Source: DASQQQ01 sp036390995 (GTDB lineage: Bacteria > Actinomycetota > UBA4738 > HRBIN12). Taken from it: a stretch of 31,760 nt of DNA. The stretch covers positions 1 through 31,760 of the forward strand of contig DASWAT010000061.1 in NCBI GenBank assembly GCA_036390995.1. Direction: 5' to 3'. Below are positions 1 to 7,270 of the stretch, one piece after another. Numbering within the stretch: position 1 is the stretch's first letter; every line of letters begins with the position of its first letter. The position numbers and the translations under genes were made by a program. The notes beneath the pieces are model-generated. The model worked only from the letters and a program-made list of their open reading frames with translations. It was not told where the DNA came from and searched no databases.

Positions 1-162
1 CAGAAGGTGGCCTACGGGGCCACCACGAAGGAGGTCGCCCACGACCTGGGCATCTCTCCCCACACGGTGAAGACCCACCTCGAGCGGATCTTCGAGAAGC
101 TCGGCGCGAACGACCGCGCGCAGGCGGTTGCCATCGCCATCCGAACCGGGCTCGTCGAGTAG
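1..162 (+). CDS. LuxR-family response regulator, C-terminal HTH fragment (5' end outside window)
   Basis: The frame is open from base 1 to a TAG at 160-162 and gives 53 residues. It is a LuxR/NarL-type DNA-binding helix-turn-helix: the stretch TTKEVAHDLGISPHTVKTHL contains the recognition helix (SPHTVKTHLERIFEKLG), followed by the usual closing helix ending in AIRTGLVE. Known members bind promoter DNA as dimers after phosphorylation of an N-terminal receiver. That N-terminal part, if present, lies upstream of the window. It precedes the histidine kinase gene on the same strand by about 85 bases, so the two may form a two-component pair. The pairing is inferred from position only. Confidence 0.85.
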   Translation, partial: QKVAYGATTKEVAHDLGISPHTVKTHLERIFEKLGANDRAQAVAIAIRTGLVE

Positions 163-249
163 ACCGGGTTCAGCCAACATCCGCCGAACGGCCTCCCCCG
201 TCGGAGCGTCCCCCTCAACCCGGGGGCCGAGCGACCGATACCACAGGTG

Positions 250-1494
250 ATGTCCACCAAGGTGCTGCTGTGCGACACGCCGGACGGGCTCGCCCAGCTG
301 CAGTACGCGCTGCTGAAGTCCGGTGAGGACCTCCAGCTGGAGGCGGTGACCGACGGGTTCCGGGCCGTCGAGGCGGCCTCGCGTACGCAGCCGGCCGTGG
401 TGGTCTGCGAGATCGGCCTGGAGGGCCTGGCCGGTGCCGAGCTCGTCCGCCGGCTCCTGGCCACCGTGCCGGAGACCCGGGTGATCTGCTGGACGGCCGT
501 CCCCTCCCCGTTCACGGCGGCTGAGATGCTGGTGGCCGGGGCCTCCGGGTACCTGCTGAAGGAAGACGGTCCCGAGACCGTGGCACTGGCCATCCGGTCG
601 GCGGTCGATGCGAACGTGGCCCTCAGCCATCGCGTGGCCGGACAGCTGGCCGAGAGGTTCGCCTCGTCGATCCGGCAGCACCGCGAGCTCGAGAAGGCCC
701 TGGCGGACACGTCGGAGCAGTTGGAGCACCTCACCGGCGCGAAGGGCGAGTTCCTGGCCAACGTCTCCCACGAGCTGCGGACCCCCGTCACGGTGGCCAA
801 GGGCATCGCGTACGTGCTCAAGAACCGCGGGCTTCCCGAGGAGGAGCAGCACGAGTTCCTGGACCAGCTCGAGGCCTCGCTCGACAAGCTCATGGTGATC
901 GTGGACGAGATGCTCACGATCGCCGAGCTCGACCGAGGGACCCTCTCGCTGAAGCTCTCGGAGGTCGACCTGGGCCCGTTGCTCCGGCACGCCGCGGACG
1001 AGGTGGGCCGGCGGTACGCCACGGTGCGGATCGAGCGGGCCATCCCCGAGGTCCTCCCCGCGACGGCCGATCCGGCCCGCATCGGCGAGGTGGCGCGGCA
1101 ACTGCTCGACAACGCCTGCCGCTACTCCCCTCCCGGCCAGCCGGTGCAGTTCCGGGCTCGCACGATGGACGAGGGGGTGGTGGTCTCGGTCACCGACCAC
1201 GGGCAGGGCATGAACCGCGACGTGGTCACCCAGGCGTTCAACGAGCCCTTCTCCACGGGGGAGGAGATCCTCCGCAAGGAGCGGTCCGGGGTGGGCATCG
1301 GCCTGCACATGGCGCGGCAGTTGGTGCTGCAGCACGGCGGCATCATCTGGGCGGACCCGCTCCCGGCGGGCGGCACGCGGGTGTCCTTCTGCCTGCCCGT
1401 CCACGCCGGGGAGACGGTTCGGGTACGTCCGGTGCTGGCGGCCGAGGCCGCCGGATCCCTGGATCAGCCGACGTCGACCACGACCTCGTCGTAG
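250..1494 (+). CDS. Histidine kinase with N-terminal pseudo-receiver domain
   Basis: A cytoplasmic sensor kinase of about 414 residues with no membrane segment. The start is ATG 250; a GTG directly before it at 247 is an alternative and is used for the residue numbers here. Residues 4-125 form a receiver domain like those of NarL-type regulators: VLLCD at the acidic pocket, T83 in the switch position and K105 in YLLKED. The phospho-acceptor Asp is replaced by Glu (E55, in VVVCEIGLEG). A helical linker (about 138-165) leads to the HisKA domain with the phospho-accepting H175 (NVSHELRTP). The ATPase domain shows the N box (N289, LLDNACRYSPPG), G1 (D317HGQG) and G2 (GVGIGLHMA). The partner is probably the LuxR-type regulator just upstream. 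Its 3' end overlaps the convergent B12 ATPase gene by 31 bases. Confidence 0.92.
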   Translation: MSTKVLLCDTPDGLAQLQYALLKSGEDLQLEAVTDGFRAVEAASRTQPAVVVCEIGLEGLAGAELVRRLLATVPETRVICWTAVPSPFTAAEMLVAGASGYLLKEDGPETVALAIRSAVDANVALSHRVAGQLAERFASSIRQHRELEKALADTSEQLEHLTGAKGEFLANVSHELRTPVTVAKGIAYVLKNRGLPEEEQHEFLDQLEASLDKLMVIVDEMLTIAELDRGTLSLKLSEVDLGPLLRHAADEVGRRYATVRIERAIPEVLPATADPARIGEVARQLLDNACRYSPPGQPVQFRARTMDEGVVVSVTDHGQGMNRDVVTQAFNEPFSTGEEILRKERSGVGIGLHMARQLVLQHGGIIWADPLPAGGTRVSFCLPVHAGETVRVRPVLAAEAAGSLDQPTSTTTSS

Positions 1495-2723
1495 TCGAAT
1501 GCCACCTCGGACACCTCTCGCAGCGCGTTCCAGAGCTCGGTCGCGCGACCGCTCGTGAAGTCCCGCTCCACGATCGGAACCTCCTCGATGACGACCGTCC
1601 GAACCCCCGACCGGGCGACCTCGAGCGCCACCGAGAGATTGTCCACGTTGCCGGGACCGTACGGCGCGTCGCACACCACCAAGAGGTCGGCCTGCTCCAT
1701 GAGGCCCCGGCAATCCTGCGCCGCGGCCGCGTCGATCGCGCTGAACGGCGGGACGAGCACCCGCAGCAGGTTGAGGCGCTCGGCCACCGCGGCATCGGTG
1801 TCGGTTGCGTGGAGAACCCCGGCGCTCACGTCGAACCCGGCCCGGACGAGCCGGCGCATCAGCGGAGCACCCCGTCCGGCACCGCCCACGACGTGCGCCC
1901 GCCGTCCCAGACGGACCGGGACGGCTCGGGGTGGGCCCAGACGCACCGCGGGCCTCCCGCTCGCCTCGTCGTGGACGACGTCTCCCTCGACCCCGTACAC
2001 GCTCCGGAGCAGATCGCGATCGACCACGTCTTCCGGCGGACCATCGGCCACGACCGTTCCCCGGTCCAGCACGGCCAGTCGGTCGCACGAGGCGGCCGCG
2101 AGCGTCAGGTCGTGGTGGATCGCGAGGATGGCCGTCCCCTCGCGATCGGCCAAGCCGCGCACGATCGAGAGCAGGTCCACCACGTGACGGAGGTCGAGAT
2201 GCGTCGTCGGTTCGTCCAGGAGCAGGACCGGCGCGTCCTGCGCCAGCGCCTGCGCCAGGATCACGCGGCGGCGCTCGCCGCCCGACAGTTCGTCCACCGG
2301 GCGGTCGGCCAGGTGCTGGACGGCGGTGGCCATCATGGCGTCCCGAACCCGGGCCCAGTCCTTCGGCCCTCCTCCCCCCCAGGGGGAGAGGTACGGGCTC
2401 CGCCCCATGAGCACCATCTCCAGCGCCGTGAACGAGAACGCCGGGACGACGTCCTGTGGGACCACCGCGACCAGCCGCGCGGCCTCCCTCGCGGAGATCC
2501 CGTAGGGATCGCGCCCGGCCACCCGGACCCGGCCCTCGTGGGGCCGGAGCGCTCGCGACGCCACCCGGACCAGGGTGGTCTTTCCCGAGCCGTTCGGACC
2601 CACCAGACCGACAACCTCGCCGGGACGCACGCGCAGGCTCACGCCGCGAAGAGCCGGCCCGCCTCCGTACCCCACCGAGACGCCGCGCAGGACCAGCCCG
2701 GGCTCGGACTCAGGCTGCGGCAC
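1464..2723 (-). CDS. btuD: Vitamin B12-type ABC transporter ATPase with extra C-terminal domain
   Basis: The ATP-hydrolysing subunit of a B12/siderophore-type importer, 419 residues, GTG start at 2723. Residues 8-255 are a complete ABC domain: Walker A GPNGSGKTT (42-50), Q-loop near Q90, signature LSGGE (146-150), Walker B VLLLDEP (166-172) and the H-loop HH (203-204). ATPases of this family are usually about 250-270 residues. The extra residues from about 274 to 419 form a separate alpha/beta-looking domain. It has a glycine-rich turn after a beta strand (HVVGGAGRGAP), SAGVLHATDTD, and a second strand ending in DAPYGPGN. Similar tails occur, as far as I recall, on a subset of B12-type ATPases, and I know no proven function for them. 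The gene overlaps btuC by 14 bases and is the last gene of the riboswitch-controlled operon. Assignment to B12 rather than iron rests on the riboswitch. Confidence 0.88.
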   Translation of the reverse strand: MPQPESEPGLVLRGVSVGYGGGPALRGVSLRVRPGEVVGLVGPNGSGKTTLVRVASRALRPHEGRVRVAGRDPYGISAREAARLVAVVPQDVVPAFSFTALEMVLMGRSPYLSPWGGGGPKDWARVRDAMMATAVQHLADRPVDELSGGERRRVILAQALAQDAPVLLLDEPTTHLDLRHVVDLLSIVRGLADREGTAILAIHHDLTLAAASCDRLAVLDRGTVVADGPPEDVVDRDLLRSVYGVEGDVVHDEASGRPAVRLGPPRAVPVRLGRRAHVVGGAGRGAPLMRRLVRAGFDVSAGVLHATDTDAAVAERLNLLRVLVPPFSAIDAAAAQDCRGLMEQADLLVVCDAPYGPGNVDNLSVALEVARSGVRTVVIEEVPIVERDFTSGRATELWNALREVSEVAFDYDEVVVDVG

Positions 2724-3750
2724 GCCGTCCCCTCCCTTCCCGGCGGAGCAGGTACAGGAAGAACGGACCTCCCAGCAACGCCGTCACCACGCCGACCGGC
2801 AGCTCCTGCGGGGCGATCGCGGTCCGGGCGAGGAGGTCGGCCATGATCAGGAGGATGGGACCGGCGAGCAGCACCGCGGGGAGGAGCCGGCGATGATCCG
2901 CCCCCACCAACAGACGGAGCAGATGCGGGGTCATCAGGCCCACGAACCCGATCACCCCGGCCACGGAGACCGCGCAGCCCGTGAGGAGGGCCCCCACGGC
3001 GACCGCCCGGCGCTTCACCCGGTCGATCTCCACGCCGAGCTGGGCCGCCCGCTCCTCGCCCAGCGCCATGAGGTTCAGGTCGTGCGAGGTGAGGGCTGCC
3101 CCCGCCACGCCGAGGATCACGAGCGGCGTGATCGCCTCGATCGAGGGCCATCCCTGAGCCATGAGCCCCCCGAGCAGCCAGGCGTAGATGCTGCGGATCT
3201 CCTGTCCCGAGAACGACATCAACAGGGACATGAGGCTCGAGATGACGGCGGCAACCGCGATGCCGGCCAGCAGCAACGTCGCCACGTGCACCGCGGGTCC
3301 GATCCGGGCCAGCCGGTACACGAGGAACGCGGTCAGCAGGGCACCGGCGAAGGCGGCCAGCGGCACCGCGAAGGCGCCGAGAGCCCCCGCCCCGACCGAG
3401 ACGATCACCAAGATCGCGCCGAGCGCCGCCCCCGAGGACACCCCGATGATCGCGGGATCGGCCAACGGGTTGCGGAACAGGCCCTGGAACACCGTGCCCG
3501 AGGCCGCGAGGGCGGCGCCGACCACCGCGGCCAGCACCACGCGAGGGAGCCGGAGCTGGAACAGGATGACCTCGTAGCCGTGCGGCACGCCCCTGGGATA
3601 GGAGGCGATGCCGAGCTTCCACCCGAGCAGCCGGATCGTGGTCCACGGCGACAACCACACCGCGCCGACGGCCACCGCCAGCAGGAACGAAGCGGCCAGC
3701 GCCGTGGCCAGGGCGACCAGCAGTCGACGGTACCGACGGGGAGCGATCAT
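2710..3750 (-). CDS. btuC: Vitamin B12-type ABC transporter permease (FecCD/BtuC family)
   Basis: The integral membrane subunit, 346 residues, forming the translocation path with its partner copy. ATG 3750 overlaps the btuF stop as ATGA, which fixes the start; the reading frame stays open further upstream but that part is Arg/Gly-rich and lies inside btuF. Hydrophobic segments run from about residue 10 to the C-terminus, fitting the ten transmembrane helices of the family. Family landmarks are visible: GVSSGAALGAIL in the first half, and GFVGLMTPHLLRLLVGADHR followed by LLAGPILLIMADLLAR in the second. The length matches BtuC/FhuB-half/FecCD proteins. Co-translation with btuF and btuD is expected from the 4- and 14-base overlaps. 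Confidence 0.93.
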   Translation of the reverse strand: MIAPRRYRRLLVALATALAASFLLAVAVGAVWLSPWTTIRLLGWKLGIASYPRGVPHGYEVILFQLRLPRVVLAAVVGAALAASGTVFQGLFRNPLADPAIIGVSSGAALGAILVIVSVGAGALGAFAVPLAAFAGALLTAFLVYRLARIGPAVHVATLLLAGIAVAAVISSLMSLLMSFSGQEIRSIYAWLLGGLMAQGWPSIEAITPLVILGVAGAALTSHDLNLMALGEERAAQLGVEIDRVKRRAVAVGALLTGCAVSVAGVIGFVGLMTPHLLRLLVGADHRRLLPAVLLAGPILLIMADLLARTAIAPQELPVGVVTALLGGPFFLYLLRREGRGRRAAA

Positions 3751-4709
3751 GCGAACGCGCTCGGATGCAGGGCCTCGGCCAGCGCCCGCAGGCCGTCCAC
3801 GATCCTGGGGCCCGGACGGCTGACCAGGTCGGAGTCGATCAGCACCACGCGGCCGTCGACGACCGCCCGGATCGCGTCGAACCCCGGCCGCTCCGCGACC
3901 GCCGAGGGGCTCACGCCGGACTCCGAGGACACCAGGTAGACCTGTGGATCCTCCCGCACGAGATCCTCCACGGACCACTCGGGATAGTCGCTCTTCGCCG
4001 CCTCGGAGACCGAGTCACACCCCGCGCGCCGGAGCAGGTCCGCGATGAACGTGTCCGGGCCCACCGTGGTGAGGGGCGGGTAGTAGACCTCGAAGAAGCA
4101 GGACACGGGCGCCGAACCGGCGACGCGGGTCTGGATGTCCTGGTCCTCGGCCTGCATCGTGGCGGTCAGCGTCTCCGCCGCATCGGTGGTCCCGGTCAGC
4201 CGTCCGACGGTCCGGATGTCGTGCAGGAGGTCGTCGAGGCCGGTGGCGTTGATCGTGAAGACCGGCACGCCGAGATCGCGCAGGCGCTTCTTCCACTCGT
4301 CGCCGCCCTTGATCGTCAGGAACAGATCGGGCGAGAGCGACACCACCTTCTCGGTGTTCGGGTCCACGCCGAACTCGCCCGCCCCGCCCACCTCGTCGAC
4401 GGTCTTGGCCGCCGGGGGGAAGTCGTCGAACGGGCCCGACACGCCGACCAGGCGGTCGCCGAGCCCGAGTGCGTAGACGATCTCGGTGGCGGAGGGGGCG
4501 AACGTGACGATCCGCCGAGGCGGAGCGTCGAGCGTGACGGCGACTCCGTCGTCGTCGGTGATGGTGACCGGGAAGGACGCCGGCGCGGGGCCGGTGGCGG
4601 AAGCACCTGATCCGGCCCCGGGTTCGACGGACGTGACGGAGGCGCCACAGGCGGACAGGAGGAGGGCCAGGGCCAGAAGGACCCCGGCGAGGGAACGGAA
4701 CGGTCTCAC
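3747..4709 (-). CDS. btuF: Vitamin B12-binding lipoprotein of ABC importer (BtuF-like)
   Basis: A substrate-binding protein of 320 residues that would sit outside the membrane as a lipoprotein and deliver cobalamin or cobinamide to BtuCD. The GTG start at 4709 is supported by AAAGGAG six bases upstream. The N-terminus is a lipoprotein signal (LLALALLLSAC, lipid-modified C21), then a Ser/Ala/Gly-rich spacer. The mature part has the class III binding-protein fold landmarks: RIVTFAPSATEIVYALGLGD, VDEVGG, PDLFL, and late in the chain DSVSEAA and EDPQVYLVSSESGVSP. It is the first gene after a cobalamin riboswitch, which is why B12 is preferred over iron-siderophore as the substrate. Confidence 0.9.
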   Translation of the reverse strand: MRPFRSLAGVLLALALLLSACGASVTSVEPGAGSGASATGPAPASFPVTITDDDGVAVTLDAPPRRIVTFAPSATEIVYALGLGDRLVGVSGPFDDFPPAAKTVDEVGGAGEFGVDPNTEKVVSLSPDLFLTIKGGDEWKKRLRDLGVPVFTINATGLDDLLHDIRTVGRLTGTTDAAETLTATMQAEDQDIQTRVAGSAPVSCFFEVYYPPLTTVGPDTFIADLLRRAGCDSVSEAAKSDYPEWSVEDLVREDPQVYLVSSESGVSPSAVAERPGFDAIRAVVDGRVVLIDSDLVSRPGPRIVDGLRALAEALHPSAFA

Positions 4710-4712
4710 GCG

Positions 4713-4735
4713 CGTCTCCTTTCGTGCGAAGGACG
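4713..4735 (-). promoter_or_regulatory. SD-sequestering hairpin, probable riboswitch expression platform
   Basis: On the minus strand the btuF Shine-Dalgarno AAAGGAG can pair with CGTCCTT just upstream (TCCTT against AAGGA, extended by CG/CG across a two-base bulge, 7-base loop). This would hide the ribosome site. It lies between the cobalamin aptamer and the GTG start, where a translational switch would be expected. No U-tract follows, so an attenuator is less likely. The fold was done by eye. Confidence 0.5.
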
Positions 4736-4749
4736 ACCGTCGCTCGCCC

Positions 4750-4955
4750 TCGGGGCAGGTCTCCTGACTTCCGGATCGCCGCTCCCCCGACCCTTCCCGG
4801 GGACCCAGGCCCCCAGTGGTTCCGTCGGGTTCGCTCCCCGGTCACAGTGGCGCGACCGTGCCGGACTTGCACCGGCTTCCCTCTTCGCGGGTGCGGGATC
4901 CGCCCACATCCGCCCTGGCCCCATCCGGGGCCGCCTCGAGAGCAGAACCTCTGCA
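4750..4955 (-). promoter_or_regulatory. Cobalamin riboswitch
   Basis: Read on the minus strand, the leader of btuF holds the conserved core of the cobalamin aptamer. GGAAGCCGGTGCAAGTCCGG runs on into CACGGTCGCGCCACTGTGA (about 4842-4892), and the closing strand GTCAGGAGACCTGCC is at 4753-4768. An upstream arm GCAGAGGTTCTGC sits at about 4942-4954. The spacing and order match the class I aptamer, which binds adenosylcobalamin and switches off uptake or synthesis genes. It lies about 40 bases ahead of btuF on the same strand, so the whole import operon should be repressed by B12. The outer ends are approximate. Confidence 0.93.
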
Positions 4956-5054
4956 GTTGTGGCCGTATCCTACTCGCCCCTCCCCGCCCCGCGGGAGACA
5001 CATGGGTCGCGGCCGGAGGTCTCGGCGCGACTGGCAGGATCCCGAGGCCAGGGC

Positions 5055-5060
5055 TATGCT
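5055..5060 (+). promoter_or_regulatory. -10 hexamer TATGCT, leaderless start
   Basis: TATGCT lies five bases before ATG 5066, so transcription would begin at or next to the start codon. No Shine-Dalgarno sequence is present. No clear -35 was found. Confidence 0.5.
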
Positions 5061-5065
5061 CCGGG

Positions 5066-5791
5066 ATGGATCGGCGGGTGCGTAGGATCATCGGCTCACT
5101 GGTGATCGTCCTGGTCGCCGCAGCGTGCGACGGCGCGGCCGTGTTGCCGATGACCCCTACCGCGAGCCGGCCGGACATCCGGATCCACGAGTCCCCGAGC
5201 CCGTTCGACGAGGTCACCGCCGGGGAGATCCGAGCGCTCATCCCCGACACCTGGCACCCGCAGCTCACGGACGCCATCTCCGACGCGGAGCAGGGCTTGA
5301 TCGCATCGCCCCATCCCCGCGACTGGGCATCGTCCCAGGCCCCGGTCGAGGGGATGGCGGCGATGTGGGTCGACGGCACGCGCGTGGGCGTTCCGTCCGA
5401 CTACTACTACCTCGCGGCCACCGGCCCGGCGCTCGACCTCCTCACGCATTCGGCCCAGTGCAGCGCGACCAGCCACACCGTGTTCGTCGACCACCGGCCC
5501 GCATTCGCGAACGGGACGGCGGGGTCTCCCGGCGACTACGTGGCTCGAGGCCAGGGGGTGTGCACGGTCGGACGACGCCCCACGAGGTGGGCCTACTTCA
5601 TCGCCGCGCCCGGCTACGGCCCGGTGCGCAGCGTCGGCATCCCCAGCTCCGGGCTGTACGTGGTCGTAGCGGTGCTGCGAGACTCGCCCCGTGCAAGTGG
5701 CCTGTTAGACAAGCTGTTGCAGCGAACCGCGTTCGGCGGCACGACCGTCTCCGACCTCATCGCGGTGGCCCGAGGCCAGCTCGCAGCGTAA
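5066..5791 (+). CDS. Hypothetical secreted lipoprotein
   Basis: 241 residues from ATG 5066. The frame extends further 5' but that part runs antisense through the B12 riboswitch and has no coding character. The N-terminus is a lipoprotein signal: basic MDRRVRR, hydrophobic IIGSLVIVLV and lipobox AAAC (C21). The mature protein has ITPDTW-like and aromatic patches (VPSDYYYLAATGPALDLL) and two well-spaced cysteines. I do not recognise a family or catalytic motif. The start directly follows a -10 hexamer, so it is probably a leaderless single gene. It is divergent from the B12 operon and ends 86 bases before lpd, with no evidence for a role in either. A real exported protein of unknown function is the safest call. 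Confidence 0.75.
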   Translation: MDRRVRRIIGSLVIVLVAAACDGAAVLPMTPTASRPDIRIHESPSPFDEVTAGEIRALIPDTWHPQLTDAISDAEQGLIASPHPRDWASSQAPVEGMAAMWVDGTRVGVPSDYYYLAATGPALDLLTHSAQCSATSHTVFVDHRPAFANGTAGSPGDYVARGQGVCTVGRRPTRWAYFIAAPGYGPVRSVGIPSSGLYVVVAVLRDSPRASGLLDKLLQRTAFGGTTVSDLIAVARGQLAA

Positions 5792-5877
5792 GCGGCCGGG
5801 GCTGGACCTCCCCGCAGGGGCCGGATCGTCGCGTCGCGTCCAACGGTTCTGCCTCGGGCGGTAACATGGTCGCTCGG

Positions 5878-7257
5878 ATGGCAGATGCCTACGACGTAGT
5901 CGTGATCGGTGCGGGCACGGGCGGGTACGCCTGTGCGCTCCGCGCCGCGCAGCTGGGGAAGCGCGTCGCCATCATCGATCGGGACGAACGGCTCGGCGGC
6001 ACCTGCCTGCTGCGCGGGTGCATCCCCACGAAAGCGCTCCTCCGATCCGCCGCGGTCATGGACACGGTGAACCGCTCCGAGGAGTGGGGCGTGAGGGCCT
6101 CCGGCGAGCTCGACTGGGAGGCCGTGAAGGCGTTCGAGGCCAAGATCGTCGACAAGCTGGTCTCCGGTCTCACCGGCGTGATCAGGGCCCGCAAGATCGA
6201 CGTGATCCAAGGGGCGGCCACGGTGACGCCCGATGCGACGGCCGTGGTGGACGGGCGGAGGATCGACGCTGCCGAGCTCGTGATCGCCACGGGGTCCGCG
6301 CCGAAGCTCCTGCCCGGCCTGTCCATCACCGACCGCGTCATCACGAGCGACCAGGCGCTCTGGTACCCCTCGGTCCCCCGTTCCGCGGTGGTGATCGGGG
6401 CCGGCGCGGTGGGGCTCGAGCTCGCATCCATGTACCGCTCGTTCGGGGCAGAGGTCACGCTCGTCGAGGCCCTGCCCCGGATCGCGCCGCTCGAGGACGA
6501 GGACCTGTCGAAGGAGCTCGCGCGTGCCTTCCGGCGCCGGGGGATCCAGGCCTTCGCCGACGCGAAGGTCCAGGGCGTCGACGAGGTCGCCGAGGGCGTG
6601 AAGGTGGTGTACGAGGTCGGGGGTCAGACGAAGGCGACCACGGCCGACGTCTGCCTGGTCGCCGTGGGCCGAGGACCGGTGACGGCGGGTCTCGAGCTCG
6701 GGGCCGCGGGCGTCGAGACGGACCGCGGGTTCGTGAAGGTCGACGCCATGCTCCAGACGACGGTGCCCCACGTATGGGCCGTGGGCGACGTGGCGGCCAC
6801 ACCCCTGCAGCTCGCGCACGTGGCGTTCACCGAAGGCATCGCCGTAGCCGAGCGGATCGCCGGCATCGCCACCCCGGAGATCGACTACGCCCAGATCCCG
6901 CGGGTGACGTACTCGGCGCCCGAGGTCGCCTCCGTGGGCATCACCGAGGCGCAGGCGCTCGAACGCGGGTACGAGCTGGACGTGGAGCGGTTCAACTTCC
7001 AGGGCGTGGGCAAGGCGAACATCCTGGGCGAGGGCGGGATCGTGAAGCTCATCGCCGAGAAGGGCGGCGGACCCGTCCTCGGGATCCACATGGTCGGCCC
7101 ACACGTCACCGACCTCATCGCCGAGGGGATGCTGATCACGAGCTGGGAGGCGGTGCCGGCCGAGGTGGCGGCGATGATCCACCCGCATCCATCGTTGTCC
7201 GAGGCCGTCGGCGAGGCCTTCCTGGCGCTCGCCGGCAAGCCGCTACATTCCGCGTGA
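5878..7257 (+). CDS. lpd: Dihydrolipoamide dehydrogenase (E3)
   Basis: The flavoprotein that reoxidises dihydrolipoyl groups on E2 and passes electrons to NAD+; 459 residues from ATG 5878 (ATG 5866, four residues longer, is possible). FAD motif VVVIGAGTGG at 8-17; redox-active disulfide C43-x4-C48 in GGTCLLRGCIPTK; NAD motif VVIGAGAVGLELASM at 171-185; a second FAD contact AVGDVA; and at the C-terminus the dimer-interface HPHPSLSE with the catalytic H437-E442 pair. Length and motifs are those of a standard E3. It opens an operon with E1 alpha, E1 beta, E2 and lipB, with only 13 bases to the next gene. It is the only E3 in the window, so it probably serves both E1 sets. A weak -10 (TAACAT, 5862-5867) sits just upstream. 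Confidence 0.96.
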   Translation: MADAYDVVVIGAGTGGYACALRAAQLGKRVAIIDRDERLGGTCLLRGCIPTKALLRSAAVMDTVNRSEEWGVRASGELDWEAVKAFEAKIVDKLVSGLTGVIRARKIDVIQGAATVTPDATAVVDGRRIDAAELVIATGSAPKLLPGLSITDRVITSDQALWYPSVPRSAVVIGAGAVGLELASMYRSFGAEVTLVEALPRIAPLEDEDLSKELARAFRRRGIQAFADAKVQGVDEVAEGVKVVYEVGGQTKATTADVCLVAVGRGPVTAGLELGAAGVETDRGFVKVDAMLQTTVPHVWAVGDVAATPLQLAHVAFTEGIAVAERIAGIATPEIDYAQIPRVTYSAPEVASVGITEAQALERGYELDVERFNFQGVGKANILGEGGIVKLIAEKGGGPVLGIHMVGPHVTDLIAEGMLITSWEAVPAEVAAMIHPHPSLSEAVGEAFLALAGKPLHSA

Positions 7258-7270
7258 GGGGACACCCGTC

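Noticed and set aside
164..223. Possible stem CCGGGTT/AACCCGG between the first two genes
   Set aside because: The loop is over 40 bases and no U-tract follows, so neither a terminator nor an operator can be supported.
12..1112. Long minus-strand frame opposite the kinase gene
   Set aside because: Ser/Arg/Ala-rich, no domain and no ribosome site; it mirrors the codon bias of the kinase gene, as usual in GC-rich DNA.
4724..5065. N-terminal extension of the 5066-5791 lipoprotein gene
   Set aside because: This stretch is the reverse complement of the B12 riboswitch; the lipoprotein signal and -10 place the start at 5066.
5614..7188. 524-codon minus-strand frame opposite lpd
   Set aside because: Rich in His, Arg, Gly and Asp with no recognisable domain; lpd on the plus strand is complete and well supported.
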